From Betaproteobacteria bacterium (GTDB lineage: Bacteria; Pseudomonadota; Gammaproteobacteria; Burkholderiales; SG8-39): 9,206 nt of DNA. Shown one piece after another: positions 1-6,091 of this stretch; the first letter of the stretch is position 1; the number at the start of each line of letters is the position of its first letter. Location of the stretch: positions 1 to 9,206 of the forward strand of contig JAEKLK010000251.1 of the NCBI GenBank assembly GCA_019509895.1, written 5' to 3'. Under the pieces are notes generated by a model, which was given only the letters and a program-made list of their open reading frames with translations, searched no databases and had not been told where the DNA came from. The position numbers were made by a program, and so were the translations under genes.

Positions 1-1
1 G

Positions 2-391
2 CCGATCTCCGCCGCGCTCGAATCGCAGATTGCCGACATGCCGGACGAGGACAAGCAGCTCTTTCTGGAAGACATGGGCATGGACGAGCCCGGCCTGAAC
101 CGCATGATCCGCGCCGCCTACCAGCTCCTCGGCTTGCAGACCTACTTCACCGCCGGACCCAAGGAGGTGCGCGCCTGGACGATTTCCGCCGGCGCCACCG
201 CGCCGCAGGCGGCCGGCGCCATTCACACCGATTTCGAGCGCGGCTTCATCCGCGCCGAGGTGGCGGCGTACGATGAGTTCGTGGCGCATGGCGGAGAGCA
301 GGGCGCGAAGGAGGCGGGCAAGCTGCGGCTCGAGGGGAAGGATTACGTCGTACGCGACGGCGACGTGATCCACTTCCGCTTCAACGTATAG
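2..391 (+). CDS. ychF: Ribosome-associated ATPase YchF, C-terminal part (5' end outside window)
   Basis: This is the last 129 residues of YchF (the bacterial Ola1-type protein), a TRAFAC-class P-loop NTPase that hydrolyses ATP, binds ribosomes and is linked to translation and oxidative-stress responses. The reading frame is open from base 2, so the GTPase-fold core lies upstream of the window. What is visible is the end of the helical insertion and the C-terminal TGS domain. Diagnostic strings are EPGLNRMIRAAYQLLGLQTY, then TAGPKEVRAWTI, GATAPQAAGAIHTDFERGF and the terminal DGDVIHFRFNV, which closes nearly all bacterial YchF proteins. The stop is TAG at 389-391. The next gene starts 9 bases later, and its likely ribosome binding site overlaps this stop codon, so the two are probably co-transcribed. 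The methionine at 38 is internal and not a start. Identity is very secure. Confidence 0.96.
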   Translation, partial: PISAALESQIADMPDEDKQLFLEDMGMDEPGLNRMIRAAYQLLGLQTYFTAGPKEVRAWTISAGATAPQAAGAIHTDFERGFIRAEVAAYDEFVAHGGEQGAKEAGKLRLEGKDYVVRDGDVIHFRFNV

Positions 392-400
392 GACTTCGGC

Positions 401-862
401 GTGGAACTCCACTACGGCGCGGCCACGGCAAAGGACCTGCCGCAGATGGTCGACCTTCTGGCCGTGCTCTTTACCGACGAAGCGGAATTCCAGCCGAACG
501 CCGACAAGCAGCGCCGGGCGCTCGAGGCGATCCTCGGCAACCCGACCATCGGTACGCTCTACGTGGCGCGCGAAGGCAAGCGCGTCGTCGCGATGGCGAG
601 CCTGCTCTACACGATCAGCACGGCGGAAGGCGGCAAGGCTGCCTGGTTCGAGGACCTGGTGGTGCATCCCGACGAGCGAAAGCGCGGCATCGGCGAGGCG
701 CTCCTCAAGCACGTCGTTACGCAGGCGCGCGCCGGCGGCATCACGCGCATCACGCTGCTCACCGACATGCAGAACGAGCGCGCACAGGCCATGTACCGGC
801 GCGCCGGCTTCGTCGGCTCGCCGATGCGGCCGATGCGGCTGAAAATCAAGCCGGGCGGCTAG
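401..862 (+). CDS. GNAT-family N-acetyltransferase
   Basis: This 153-residue protein is a compact single-domain member of the GCN5-related acetyltransferase family, cytoplasmic enzymes that move an acetyl group from acetyl-CoA to an amine. The acetyl-CoA pyrophosphate loop (motif A) is visible at residues 86-101 as LVVHPDERKRGIGEAL, with the R-x-x-G-x-G signature at R93-G96-G98. The C-terminal motif ERAQAMYRRAGF (126-137) is the usual family ending. The start is GTG, chosen because the protein aligns with the family from there and because TAGGAC at 389-394, overlapping the ychF stop, gives a ribosome binding site with suitable spacing. The acceptor substrate cannot be told from the sequence. 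Its last 17 bases overlap the tail of the opposite-strand desaturase gene. Confidence 0.88.
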   Translation: MELHYGAATAKDLPQMVDLLAVLFTDEAEFQPNADKQRRALEAILGNPTIGTLYVAREGKRVVAMASLLYTISTAEGGKAAWFEDLVVHPDERKRGIGEALLKHVVTQARAGGITRITLLTDMQNERAQAMYRRAGFVGSPMRPMRLKIKPGG

Positions 863-1826
863 CGCGCTCCGCGAAAATCTTGACGAGCGTCGCGCCGAAC
901 GGCACAACTTCGGCGCTGTCCAGCATTCCCTGGCGCTTCATCTCGGCGTGCAGCCGCGGCAGGTTGTACTGCGGCACGGACGCGTACAGGTGGTGCTCGA
1001 CGTGATAGTTGACGTTGTGCGGGAAGAGCAGCCAGCGCAGCCACGACGGGCCTAGGTTCGTACGCGCCGCCGTGAGCGGTGAGGAAAAGTCGGTGGTGGC
1101 GCCGTGCTCGGCGATGGCACGCAGGCGCAGGATCGCCTGCACGACGGTGACGAGCGGCAGTACCCACAGCACCAGGTACTGCAACAGATGGCCGCTCGCG
1201 GCGAACGCGACGAGCGCCGCGATGTGCAGGACGATCACCGTGTTGCGGTCGCGCTTCGCCTCGACGCGCAGCTTCGGCGACGTGTCGTCGAGCGGGCGCA
1301 CGGCGACGTTGGTTGCGGTGTTGACCGCCGGCGCCCCTCCGAGGAAGTAGGCATAGGTCTTCCACGCCGTCAGCCCGGAGAGATCCTTGAGCAGCTTGCG
1401 CACGAGATACATGCGTCCCCGCGGATAACCGCCATGCAGTGCCGTGTCGGGATCGAGCGCGCCATAGAGATTGTTGTGATGCAGGCGATGAATCACGCGG
1501 TAGGTGCACATCGACAGACCCTGCAGCGCCGCGCACGCGCGGCCCACCAGGTCGTTGAGCCAGCGCCGTTCGTAGAGCAGGTAGTGCGCCGACTCGTGCG
1601 CGATGACGAAGAGCGCGTGCTGCCGCGAGCCGATGATGATCACCGCCGCAATGATGACCAGCGCATTGGGCCAATAGGCGAGGGCCACGCCGATGGCGAT
1701 CACGAGCACCGCGATATCGGCCAGCACCGCGCCGGTGGCGCGCCAGGCGCTGCGGCGCGTGAGCTCGCGAACGAGCTCCGGCGCAAGCCCGCGCCGGAAA
1801 TCGTCCTTGAACTCTTCGCCGCGCAT
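846..1826 (-). CDS. Membrane fatty acid desaturase (di-iron, three-histidine-box)
   Basis: This 326-residue integral membrane protein belongs to the fatty acid desaturase/hydroxylase superfamily (PF00487), which uses a di-iron centre and O2 to desaturate or hydroxylate lipid chains. All three histidine boxes are present: HESAH at residues 77-81, HRLHH at 113-117 and HVEHH at 275-279. H241 and H270 are further candidate ligands. Hydrophobic segments lie at about 34-66 and 198-232, giving the usual helical-pair topology with the histidines on the cytoplasmic face. The ending HVEHHLYASVPQYNLPRLH is typical of acyl-lipid desaturases. The ATG lies 2 bases after the native stop of the aldehyde dehydrogenase gene and has only a weak ribosome binding site, so translation is probably coupled. 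The stop (TGA, 846-848) lies inside the convergent acetyltransferase gene. Regiospecificity and the exact lipid substrate are unknown; a hydroxylase role is the main alternative. Confidence 0.88.
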   Translation of the reverse strand: MRGEEFKDDFRRGLAPELVRELTRRSAWRATGAVLADIAVLVIAIGVALAYWPNALVIIAAVIIIGSRQHALFVIAHESAHYLLYERRWLNDLVGRACAALQGLSMCTYRVIHRLHHNNLYGALDPDTALHGGYPRGRMYLVRKLLKDLSGLTAWKTYAYFLGGAPAVNTATNVAVRPLDDTSPKLRVEAKRDRNTVIVLHIAALVAFAASGHLLQYLVLWVLPLVTVVQAILRLRAIAEHGATTDFSSPLTAARTNLGPSWLRWLLFPHNVNYHVEHHLYASVPQYNLPRLHAEMKRQGMLDSAEVVPFGATLVKIFAERASRPA

Positions 1827-1828
1827 CG

Positions 1829-3195
1829 CTACCTGTCGAGCCCGCCGAGCAGCAGGTACTTGATCTCGAGGTACTCCTCACGCGGAAGATGCGGCCGACG
1901 TCGCGGCTGTAGAAATAACCGGCCAGTCCGAATTCGCTGTCGTTCGCGAGCCCGACGACCTCGTCCTCGGTCTTGAAGCGGATCAGCGGCGCGACCGGCC
2001 CGAACGTTTCCTCGCGCGAGACGACCATGGCGGGTGTCACGTCGGCGATCACCGTCGGCTCGAAGAACAATCCGCCGCGCGGGTGGCGCTTGCCGCCGAG
2101 AATCACTTTCGCGCCTTTGCTTACCGCGTCGGTCACGTGCGCCTCAACCTTTTTCACGCCGTTCTCGTCGATCAGCGGCCCGATGATCACGCCCGGCTCG
2201 ACGCCCGGCCCCACCTTAAAACCCTTGACCTTCTCGGTGAGCTTGCGCGCAAACATGTCATAGACGCCGTCCTGCACGTAGATACGGTTCGCGCAGACGC
2301 AGGTCTGGCCGGCGTTGCGGTATTTGGACGCGAGCGCGCCTTCCACCGCGGCGTCCAGATCGGCATCGTCGAAGACGATGAAGGGTGCGTTGCCGCCAAG
2401 CTCGAGCGAAAGCTTCTTGATGGTGTCGGCGCACTGACGCATGAGCATGCGACCCGTTTCGGTGGAGCCGGTGAACGAGAGCTTGCGCACGATCGGGTTG
2501 GCGCAGAGCTCCCCGCCGATCGCCTTGGAGTCGCCGGTGATGATATTCAGCACGCCCTTCGGGATGCCGGCGCGCTCGCCAAGCTCCGCCATCGCGAGCG
2601 CCGAATACGGCGTCTGCCCGGCCGGCTTGATCACCACGGTGCAGCCGGCGGCGAGGGCGGGACCGGCCTTGCGCGTGATCATGGCGTTCGGAAAGTTCCA
2701 CGGCGTGATCAGCGCGCACACGCCGATCGGCTGCTTCATGACGACGATGCGCTTGTCCGCCCACGGCGAGGGAATCGTCTCGCCGTAGGTTCGTTTTCCT
2801 TCTTCCGCGAACCATTCGATGAACGACGCGCCATAGGCGATCTCGCCGCGCGACTCGCCGAGCGGCTTGCCCTGCTCCGCGGTCATGATCTGCGCCAGGT
2901 CTTCCTGGTTCGCCATCATGAGATCGAACCACTTTCGCAGAATGACGGCGCGTTCCTTCGCCGTCTTCGCGCGCCACGCGGGCCAGGCGCGCTCCGCGGC
3001 GTCGATGGCACGCTTGGTCTCGGCCGTGCCCATGCGCGGCACGGCGCCGAGCTCCTCGCCGGTGGCGGGATTGATCACCGGCGTGCTTTTGCGAGAGTCG
3101 GCGTCGACCCAGTTGCCGTCGATGTAGCACTGCTCGCGGAAGAGCTTGCGATCTTTGAGGGAGAGTGAGGCGAGAGCCTCGGCGGGAGCATTCAT
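1829..3195 (-). pseudogene. gabD: GabD-type aldehyde dehydrogenase (succinate-semialdehyde dehydrogenase family), internal deletion and frame break
   Basis: The family oxidises succinate semialdehyde or a similar aldehyde with NAD(P)+. From the ATG at 3195 (GGAGG at 3200-3204, 4 bases upstream) the frame encodes 438 well-conserved residues. These include TPWNFPN (164-170), K190, FTGST (241-245), the general base in LELGG (E265) and the catalytic cysteine in NAGQTCVCANR (C299). After SRDVGRIFR (ending about 1882) the frame becomes meaningless. The family C-terminus EEYLEIKYLLLGGLDR resumes in another frame at 1879 and stops at TAG 1829-1831. About 40 codons that normally sit between these points, including the conserved EVAPFGG...SGxGREGS region, are absent, and the missing length is not a multiple of three. 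If the deletion is real the enzyme is probably dead; if it is an assembly gap, the gene is a normal protein of about 495 residues. SSADH is my best guess; a related semialdehyde dehydrogenase is possible. Confidence 0.85.
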
Positions 3196-3266
3196 GCGGC
3201 CTCCAAAAGAAAAATTCTACTCCCGGGCCCTTGGTTAGAATGCCGGCGTCACAGAGGAGGAAAACC
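3196..3266. promoter_or_regulatory. Divergent intergenic region with inverted TAGAAT pair
   Basis: This 71-base spacer must hold the promoters for the aldehyde dehydrogenase-desaturase unit (minus) and tctCBA (plus). A TAGAAT hexamer, one mismatch from the sigma-70 -10 consensus, occurs on the plus strand at 3236-3241. A second copy lies on the minus strand at 3214-3219. The two face each other across 16 bases that include CCCGGG. They could be two -10 boxes or the arms of an operator. I see no convincing -35 box at 16-18 base spacing on either strand, so the promoter assignment is tentative. Ribosome binding sites flank the spacer: GGAGG (complement of 3200-3204) for the dehydrogenase and AGAGGAGG (3253-3260) for tctC. 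Confidence 0.4.
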
Positions 3267-4101
3267 ATGAGAATTCTGATTGCAGCGCTCGCGCTCGCGA
3301 CGGCCCACCTCGCGCACGCGCAATATCCACAACGTCCCGTGCAGCTGATCGTGCCTTGGGGCGCGGGCGGCGGCACCGATGCCACCGCGCGCATCATCGC
3401 GGCGCTGCTCGAGAAGGAGCTGAAGCAGCCTTTCAACGTGGTCAACGCCGCTCACCTACAAGGACTACACGCCGATCGGCCTTGTCAATGCCGATCCTGC
3501 GGCGATCAACGTACGCAGCGACTCGCCCTACAAGTCGGTGAAGGACTTGCTCGCGGCCATCAAGGCCAACCCCGGAAAGATGAAGGCGTCGGGGACCGGC
3601 CAGGGTGGCATCTGGCATCTCGCCATCGCGGGCCTCTTGAAAGAGCAGGGCATCGATCCGAATGCGCTGCCGTGGGTGCCGTCGAACGGCGCCGCACCCG
3701 GCATGCAGGACATGATCGCCGGCGGCGTCGACGTGGTGCCGTGCTCGATCCCGGAGGCGCGTTCGATGATAGACGCTGGCAAGGCGCGCGCCCTCGCCAT
3801 CATGGATGCGAATCCGCCGGCGCTCTATCCCAACGTGCCGACGTTGCAGAAAGAGCTGGGTACGAAGTGGGCGATCGCCGCCTGGCGCGTGATCGCGGCG
3901 CCGAAGGGCATTCCTGCCGACGTGCAGAAGACGCTCACCAGCTCGCTCAAGCGCGTCTATGACTCGAAGGACTACAAGGACTTCATGGCGAGCCGCGGCT
4001 TCGGTGTCATCTGGGCCGATACCGACGGCACGTCGAAGTTCATGGCCGACTCCGACGCGAACCTCGGCGCCGCGCTTAAAGCGGTAGGACTCGCCAAATA
4101 A
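3267..4101 (+). pseudogene. tctC: TTT transporter periplasmic receptor TctC/Bug family, internal deletion and frame break
   Basis: The family comprises periplasmic receptors that capture a carboxylate and deliver it to the TctBA membrane pair. The ATG at 3267 has a strong Shine-Dalgarno AGAGGAGG 6 bases upstream. Residues 1-18 form a signal peptide ending AHLAHA. The mature start has the family hallmark YPQRPVQLIVPWGAGGGTD (20-38). After QPFNVVN (residue 60, about 3446) the frame is lost, and conserved receptor sequence resumes one frame over at about 3451 as LTYKDYTPIGLVNADPAA. It continues cleanly to TAA 4099-4101 (216 codons). Around 39 codons are missing, corresponding to the conserved NRxGGSG...PDGYT ligand-pocket region, and the lost length is not a multiple of three. 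Restored, the protein would be about 315 residues, the family norm. tctB follows directly, so this is the receptor of a tctCBA operon. As written, no functional receptor could be made; an assembly gap is a serious alternative. Confidence 0.86.
4085..4090 (+). promoter_or_regulatory. Ribosome binding site supporting the upstream tctB start
   Basis: TAGGAC inside the last codons of tctC places its GGA core 8 bases before position 4098, where the conserved TctB N-terminus begins. The same hexamer precedes the acetyltransferase start at 401. The spacing supports initiation at 4098 rather than at the internal GTG codons at 4149 and 4152, although the codon at 4098 is ATA rather than ATG. Confidence 0.4.
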
Positions 4102-4565
4102 AGATCCGTGATTCGCTGACGGGTGCGGCGCTCGTCGCGCTCGGCGCAGTGGTGCTCTGGCACATCCAGAGCTTTCCGGCGATGCCGGGCCAAAAGTTCG
4201 GCCCGGCATGGTTTCCCGGCCTGATCGCCGCCGGTCTCGTGCTATGCGGTGCCCTGCTCGTGCTCTCCGGCTGGCGCAGCGGCGAGGCGCTGCTCACCCG
4301 GCCGGCTTGGATGAGCGAACGGCGTGCGGCGACCGGTGTCGTCGCCGTTGTGGCCGGCATCCTGTTCTATGTCGTGGCGGTCGACCGACTGGGGTTCCAT
4401 GTCACCGGCGTCGTGCTGCTTGCGGTGTGGATACGGTTGCTCGGCGCGTCGTGGCGCGTAACGGCGCTGGTGGCGCCGGTGGCGACGTTGGCGATTCACT
4501 TCGCTTTCTACAAGGCGTTGCGCGTGCCGCTGCCGTGGGGCGTGTTCGAGCGCTGGGCGTTCTAG
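4098..4565 (+). CDS. tctB: TTT transporter small membrane subunit TctB (non-standard ATA at start position)
   Basis: TctB is the small, poorly conserved four-helix inner-membrane subunit that pairs with TctA in receptor-dependent carboxylate uptake. From 4098 the frame gives 155 codons, the usual size, beginning (ATA)-KIRDSLTGAALVALGAVV. Four hydrophobic segments follow: residues about 8-22, 39-60, 75-110 (containing a Gly-rich pair of spans) and 130-147. The protein ends FERWAF. The position where an ATG would overlap the tctC stop reads ATAA: TAA ends tctC, and ATA sits at the tctB start. The first standard start in frame is GTG at 4149, but that would cut away most of the first membrane helix. 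CTG at 4116 is a third option. I favour 4098 because of the conserved N-terminus and the ribosome binding site spacing; a single-base sequence error (ATGA read as ATAA) is plausible. The stop TAG abuts the tctA ATG. Confidence 0.8.
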   Translation: MKIRDSLTGAALVALGAVVLWHIQSFPAMPGQKFGPAWFPGLIAAGLVLCGALLVLSGWRSGEALLTRPAWMSERRAATGVVAVVAGILFYVVAVDRLGFHVTGVVLLAVWIRLLGASWRVTALVAPVATLAIHFAFYKALRVPLPWGVFERWAF

Positions 4566-6053
4566 ATGAGCGGCGTGCTCGCGCAGGCGTTCACGCTGGT
4601 ATTCGATCCGTACGTGCTGTGGGTGATCGTCGCCTCGGCGCTGTTCGGGCTTTTCGTCGGCGCGGTGCCGGGACTGACGGCGACCATGGCCACCGCGCTC
4701 CTCGTCCCGGTCACGTTCTTCATGCCGCCCGTGCCGGCGATCGCCTCGATCGTCACCGCGACCGCAATGGCGATCTTTGCCGGCGACATCCCGAGCTGTC
4801 TGCTGCGCATGCCGGGCACGCCGGCGTCGGCCGCTTACACGGACGAGGCCTACGCGATGACCAAGAAAGGCCAAGGCGAGCTTGCGCTCGGCTCGGGCCT
4901 GTGGTTCTCCATGCTCGGTGGCCTGTTCGGCACCGCGGTGCTGATCACCGCGGCGCCGTCGCTGGCAGAGGTTGCGCTCAAATTTTCTTCCTTCGAATAT
5001 TTCTGGCTGGTCATCCTCGGCCTTGCGAGCGCCGTCTTTCTGGCGATCGGCAATCCGCTGAAGGGCGTGGTGTCGCTGCTCCTCGGCCTGCTCGTCTCCG
5101 CGGTCGGACTCGACAATCCGGCGGGCTTTCCGCGCTTCACCTTCGGCAACGCCGAGCTCGCCGGCGGCCTGACGCTGATCCCGATCATGATCGGCATGTT
5201 CGCGGTCTCGGAAATCCTGCGCAGCGTCTCGCGCATCGCCGAGCCGTGGGAGATGGCGCAGGCGAAGATCGGCAACGTGCTGCGCGGCATGTGGGGGCTC
5301 ACCCGGCGCTACCCGTGGCAGTTTGTCCGCGGCAGCATCGTCGGCACCGCCATCGGGGCGCTGCCGGGCGCGGGGGCCGACATCGCCGCCTGGATGTCCT
5401 ACGCCGTGTCGAAGCGTTTCTCCAGGGAGCCGGAAAAGTTCGGCACCGGGCACATCGAGGGCATCATCGAGGCGGGCGCCTCGAACAACAGCGCGCTCGC
5501 CGGTGCCTGGATCCCCGCCCTGGTGTTCGGCATCCCGGGCGACTCGATCACCGCGATCGTCATCGGCGTGCTCTACGTGAAGGGACTCAATCCCGGGCCG
5601 ACGATCTTCATGAACAACGCGCCGGCCATCTACGCCGTCTTCCTGGTGTTCATCCTCGCCAATTTACTGATGCTGCCGTTCGGCATCGCCGCGATCAAGG
5701 CTGCGAAGCAGATGCTGCGCGCGCCGCGCGAGGTGCTGCTGCCGGTGATCCTGCTTTTCTGCATCGTCGGCTCGTTCGCCATCAATAACTCGATCTTCGG
5801 CGTCGTGCTGATGCTCGCCTTCGGCATTGTCGGCTACGTGATGGAGGAGAACGGCTTCCCGGTCGCGCCGGCGATCCTCGGCATGGTGCTCGGCGCGATG
5901 CTCGAGGAGAACTTCATCAGCTCGATGATCAAGGCCGACGGGCACATTCTCGCGTTTTTCGAGCGGCCGATCGCCGGCTCGCTCGGCGTGCTGGCGCTGG
6001 CCGTGCTCGCCGTGACGCTGGTGCGGCGGCTGCTGGCAGCTAGGCGACCGTGA
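4566..6053 (+). CDS. tctA: TTT transporter large membrane subunit TctA
   Basis: This 495-residue inner-membrane protein is the translocating subunit of the tripartite tricarboxylate transporter (PF01970), a secondary transporter that imports the carboxylate delivered by TctC. Family hallmarks are in order: GAVPGLTATMATALLVPVTF (32-51), MPGTPASAAYTDEAYAMTKKG (82-102, citing the P-G-T-P-A-S core at 83-88), the second inverted-repeat signature GALPGAGADIAAW (264-276), and the IPALVFGIPGDSITA block (316-330). The length matches the family and around a dozen hydrophobic segments are visible. The reading frame is undamaged, unlike its receptor gene. The ATG follows the tctB stop with no spacer and has no clear Shine-Dalgarno, so translation probably depends on coupling to tctB. 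The substrate is unknown: citrate, tartrate, terephthalate and other acids are all used by characterised relatives. The gene ends 36 bases before the convergent orphan receptor gene. Confidence 0.95.
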   Translation: MSGVLAQAFTLVFDPYVLWVIVASALFGLFVGAVPGLTATMATALLVPVTFFMPPVPAIASIVTATAMAIFAGDIPSCLLRMPGTPASAAYTDEAYAMTKKGQGELALGSGLWFSMLGGLFGTAVLITAAPSLAEVALKFSSFEYFWLVILGLASAVFLAIGNPLKGVVSLLLGLLVSAVGLDNPAGFPRFTFGNAELAGGLTLIPIMIGMFAVSEILRSVSRIAEPWEMAQAKIGNVLRGMWGLTRRYPWQFVRGSIVGTAIGALPGAGADIAAWMSYAVSKRFSREPEKFGTGHIEGIIEAGASNNSALAGAWIPALVFGIPGDSITAIVIGVLYVKGLNPGPTIFMNNAPAIYAVFLVFILANLLMLPFGIAAIKAAKQMLRAPREVLLPVILLFCIVGSFAINNSIFGVVLMLAFGIVGYVMEENGFPVAPAILGMVLGAMLEENFISSMIKADGHILAFFERPIAGSLGVLALAVLAVTLVRRLLAARRP

Positions 6054-6070
6054 TCGGCGCGCGCGCCCCG

Positions 6071-6091
6071 AAAGGGTGACTGTCACCCTTT
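6071..6091. terminator. Perfect 10-base-arm palindrome between convergent operons (candidate bidirectional terminator)
   Basis: AAAGGGTGAC (6071-6080) is followed by a single T and then its exact reverse complement GTCACCCTTT (6082-6091). In RNA this folds into a 9-pair stem with a CTG loop on either strand. It occupies most of the 36-base gap between the tctA stop and the orphan receptor stop and includes the first two bases of that TAA. The position fits a two-way terminator, and the A/T ends give short U runs, but there is no long U tract on either side. It could instead be a dispersed palindromic repeat or a protein-binding site. Confidence 0.55.

Noticed and set aside
859..1828. Apparent C-terminal extension of the dehydrogenase (fusion protein of 778 residues)
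   Set aside because: It is the wrong frame of the desaturase gene; three histidine boxes show that the 846-1826 frame is the real one.
2083..3168. Plus-strand frame of 361 codons opposite the aldehyde dehydrogenase
   Set aside because: Antisense shadow with biased Arg/His/Gly composition, while the minus-strand frame has full aldehyde dehydrogenase motifs.
4149..4565. tctB starting at GTG 4149
   Set aside because: It would begin inside the first membrane helix and discard the conserved N-terminal residues encoded from 4098.
4208..5788. Long plus-strand frame of 526 codons overlapping tctB and tctA
   Set aside because: Arg/Ala/Gly-rich translation with no family motif; it is a shadow of tctBA, whose hallmark motifs sit in the other frame.
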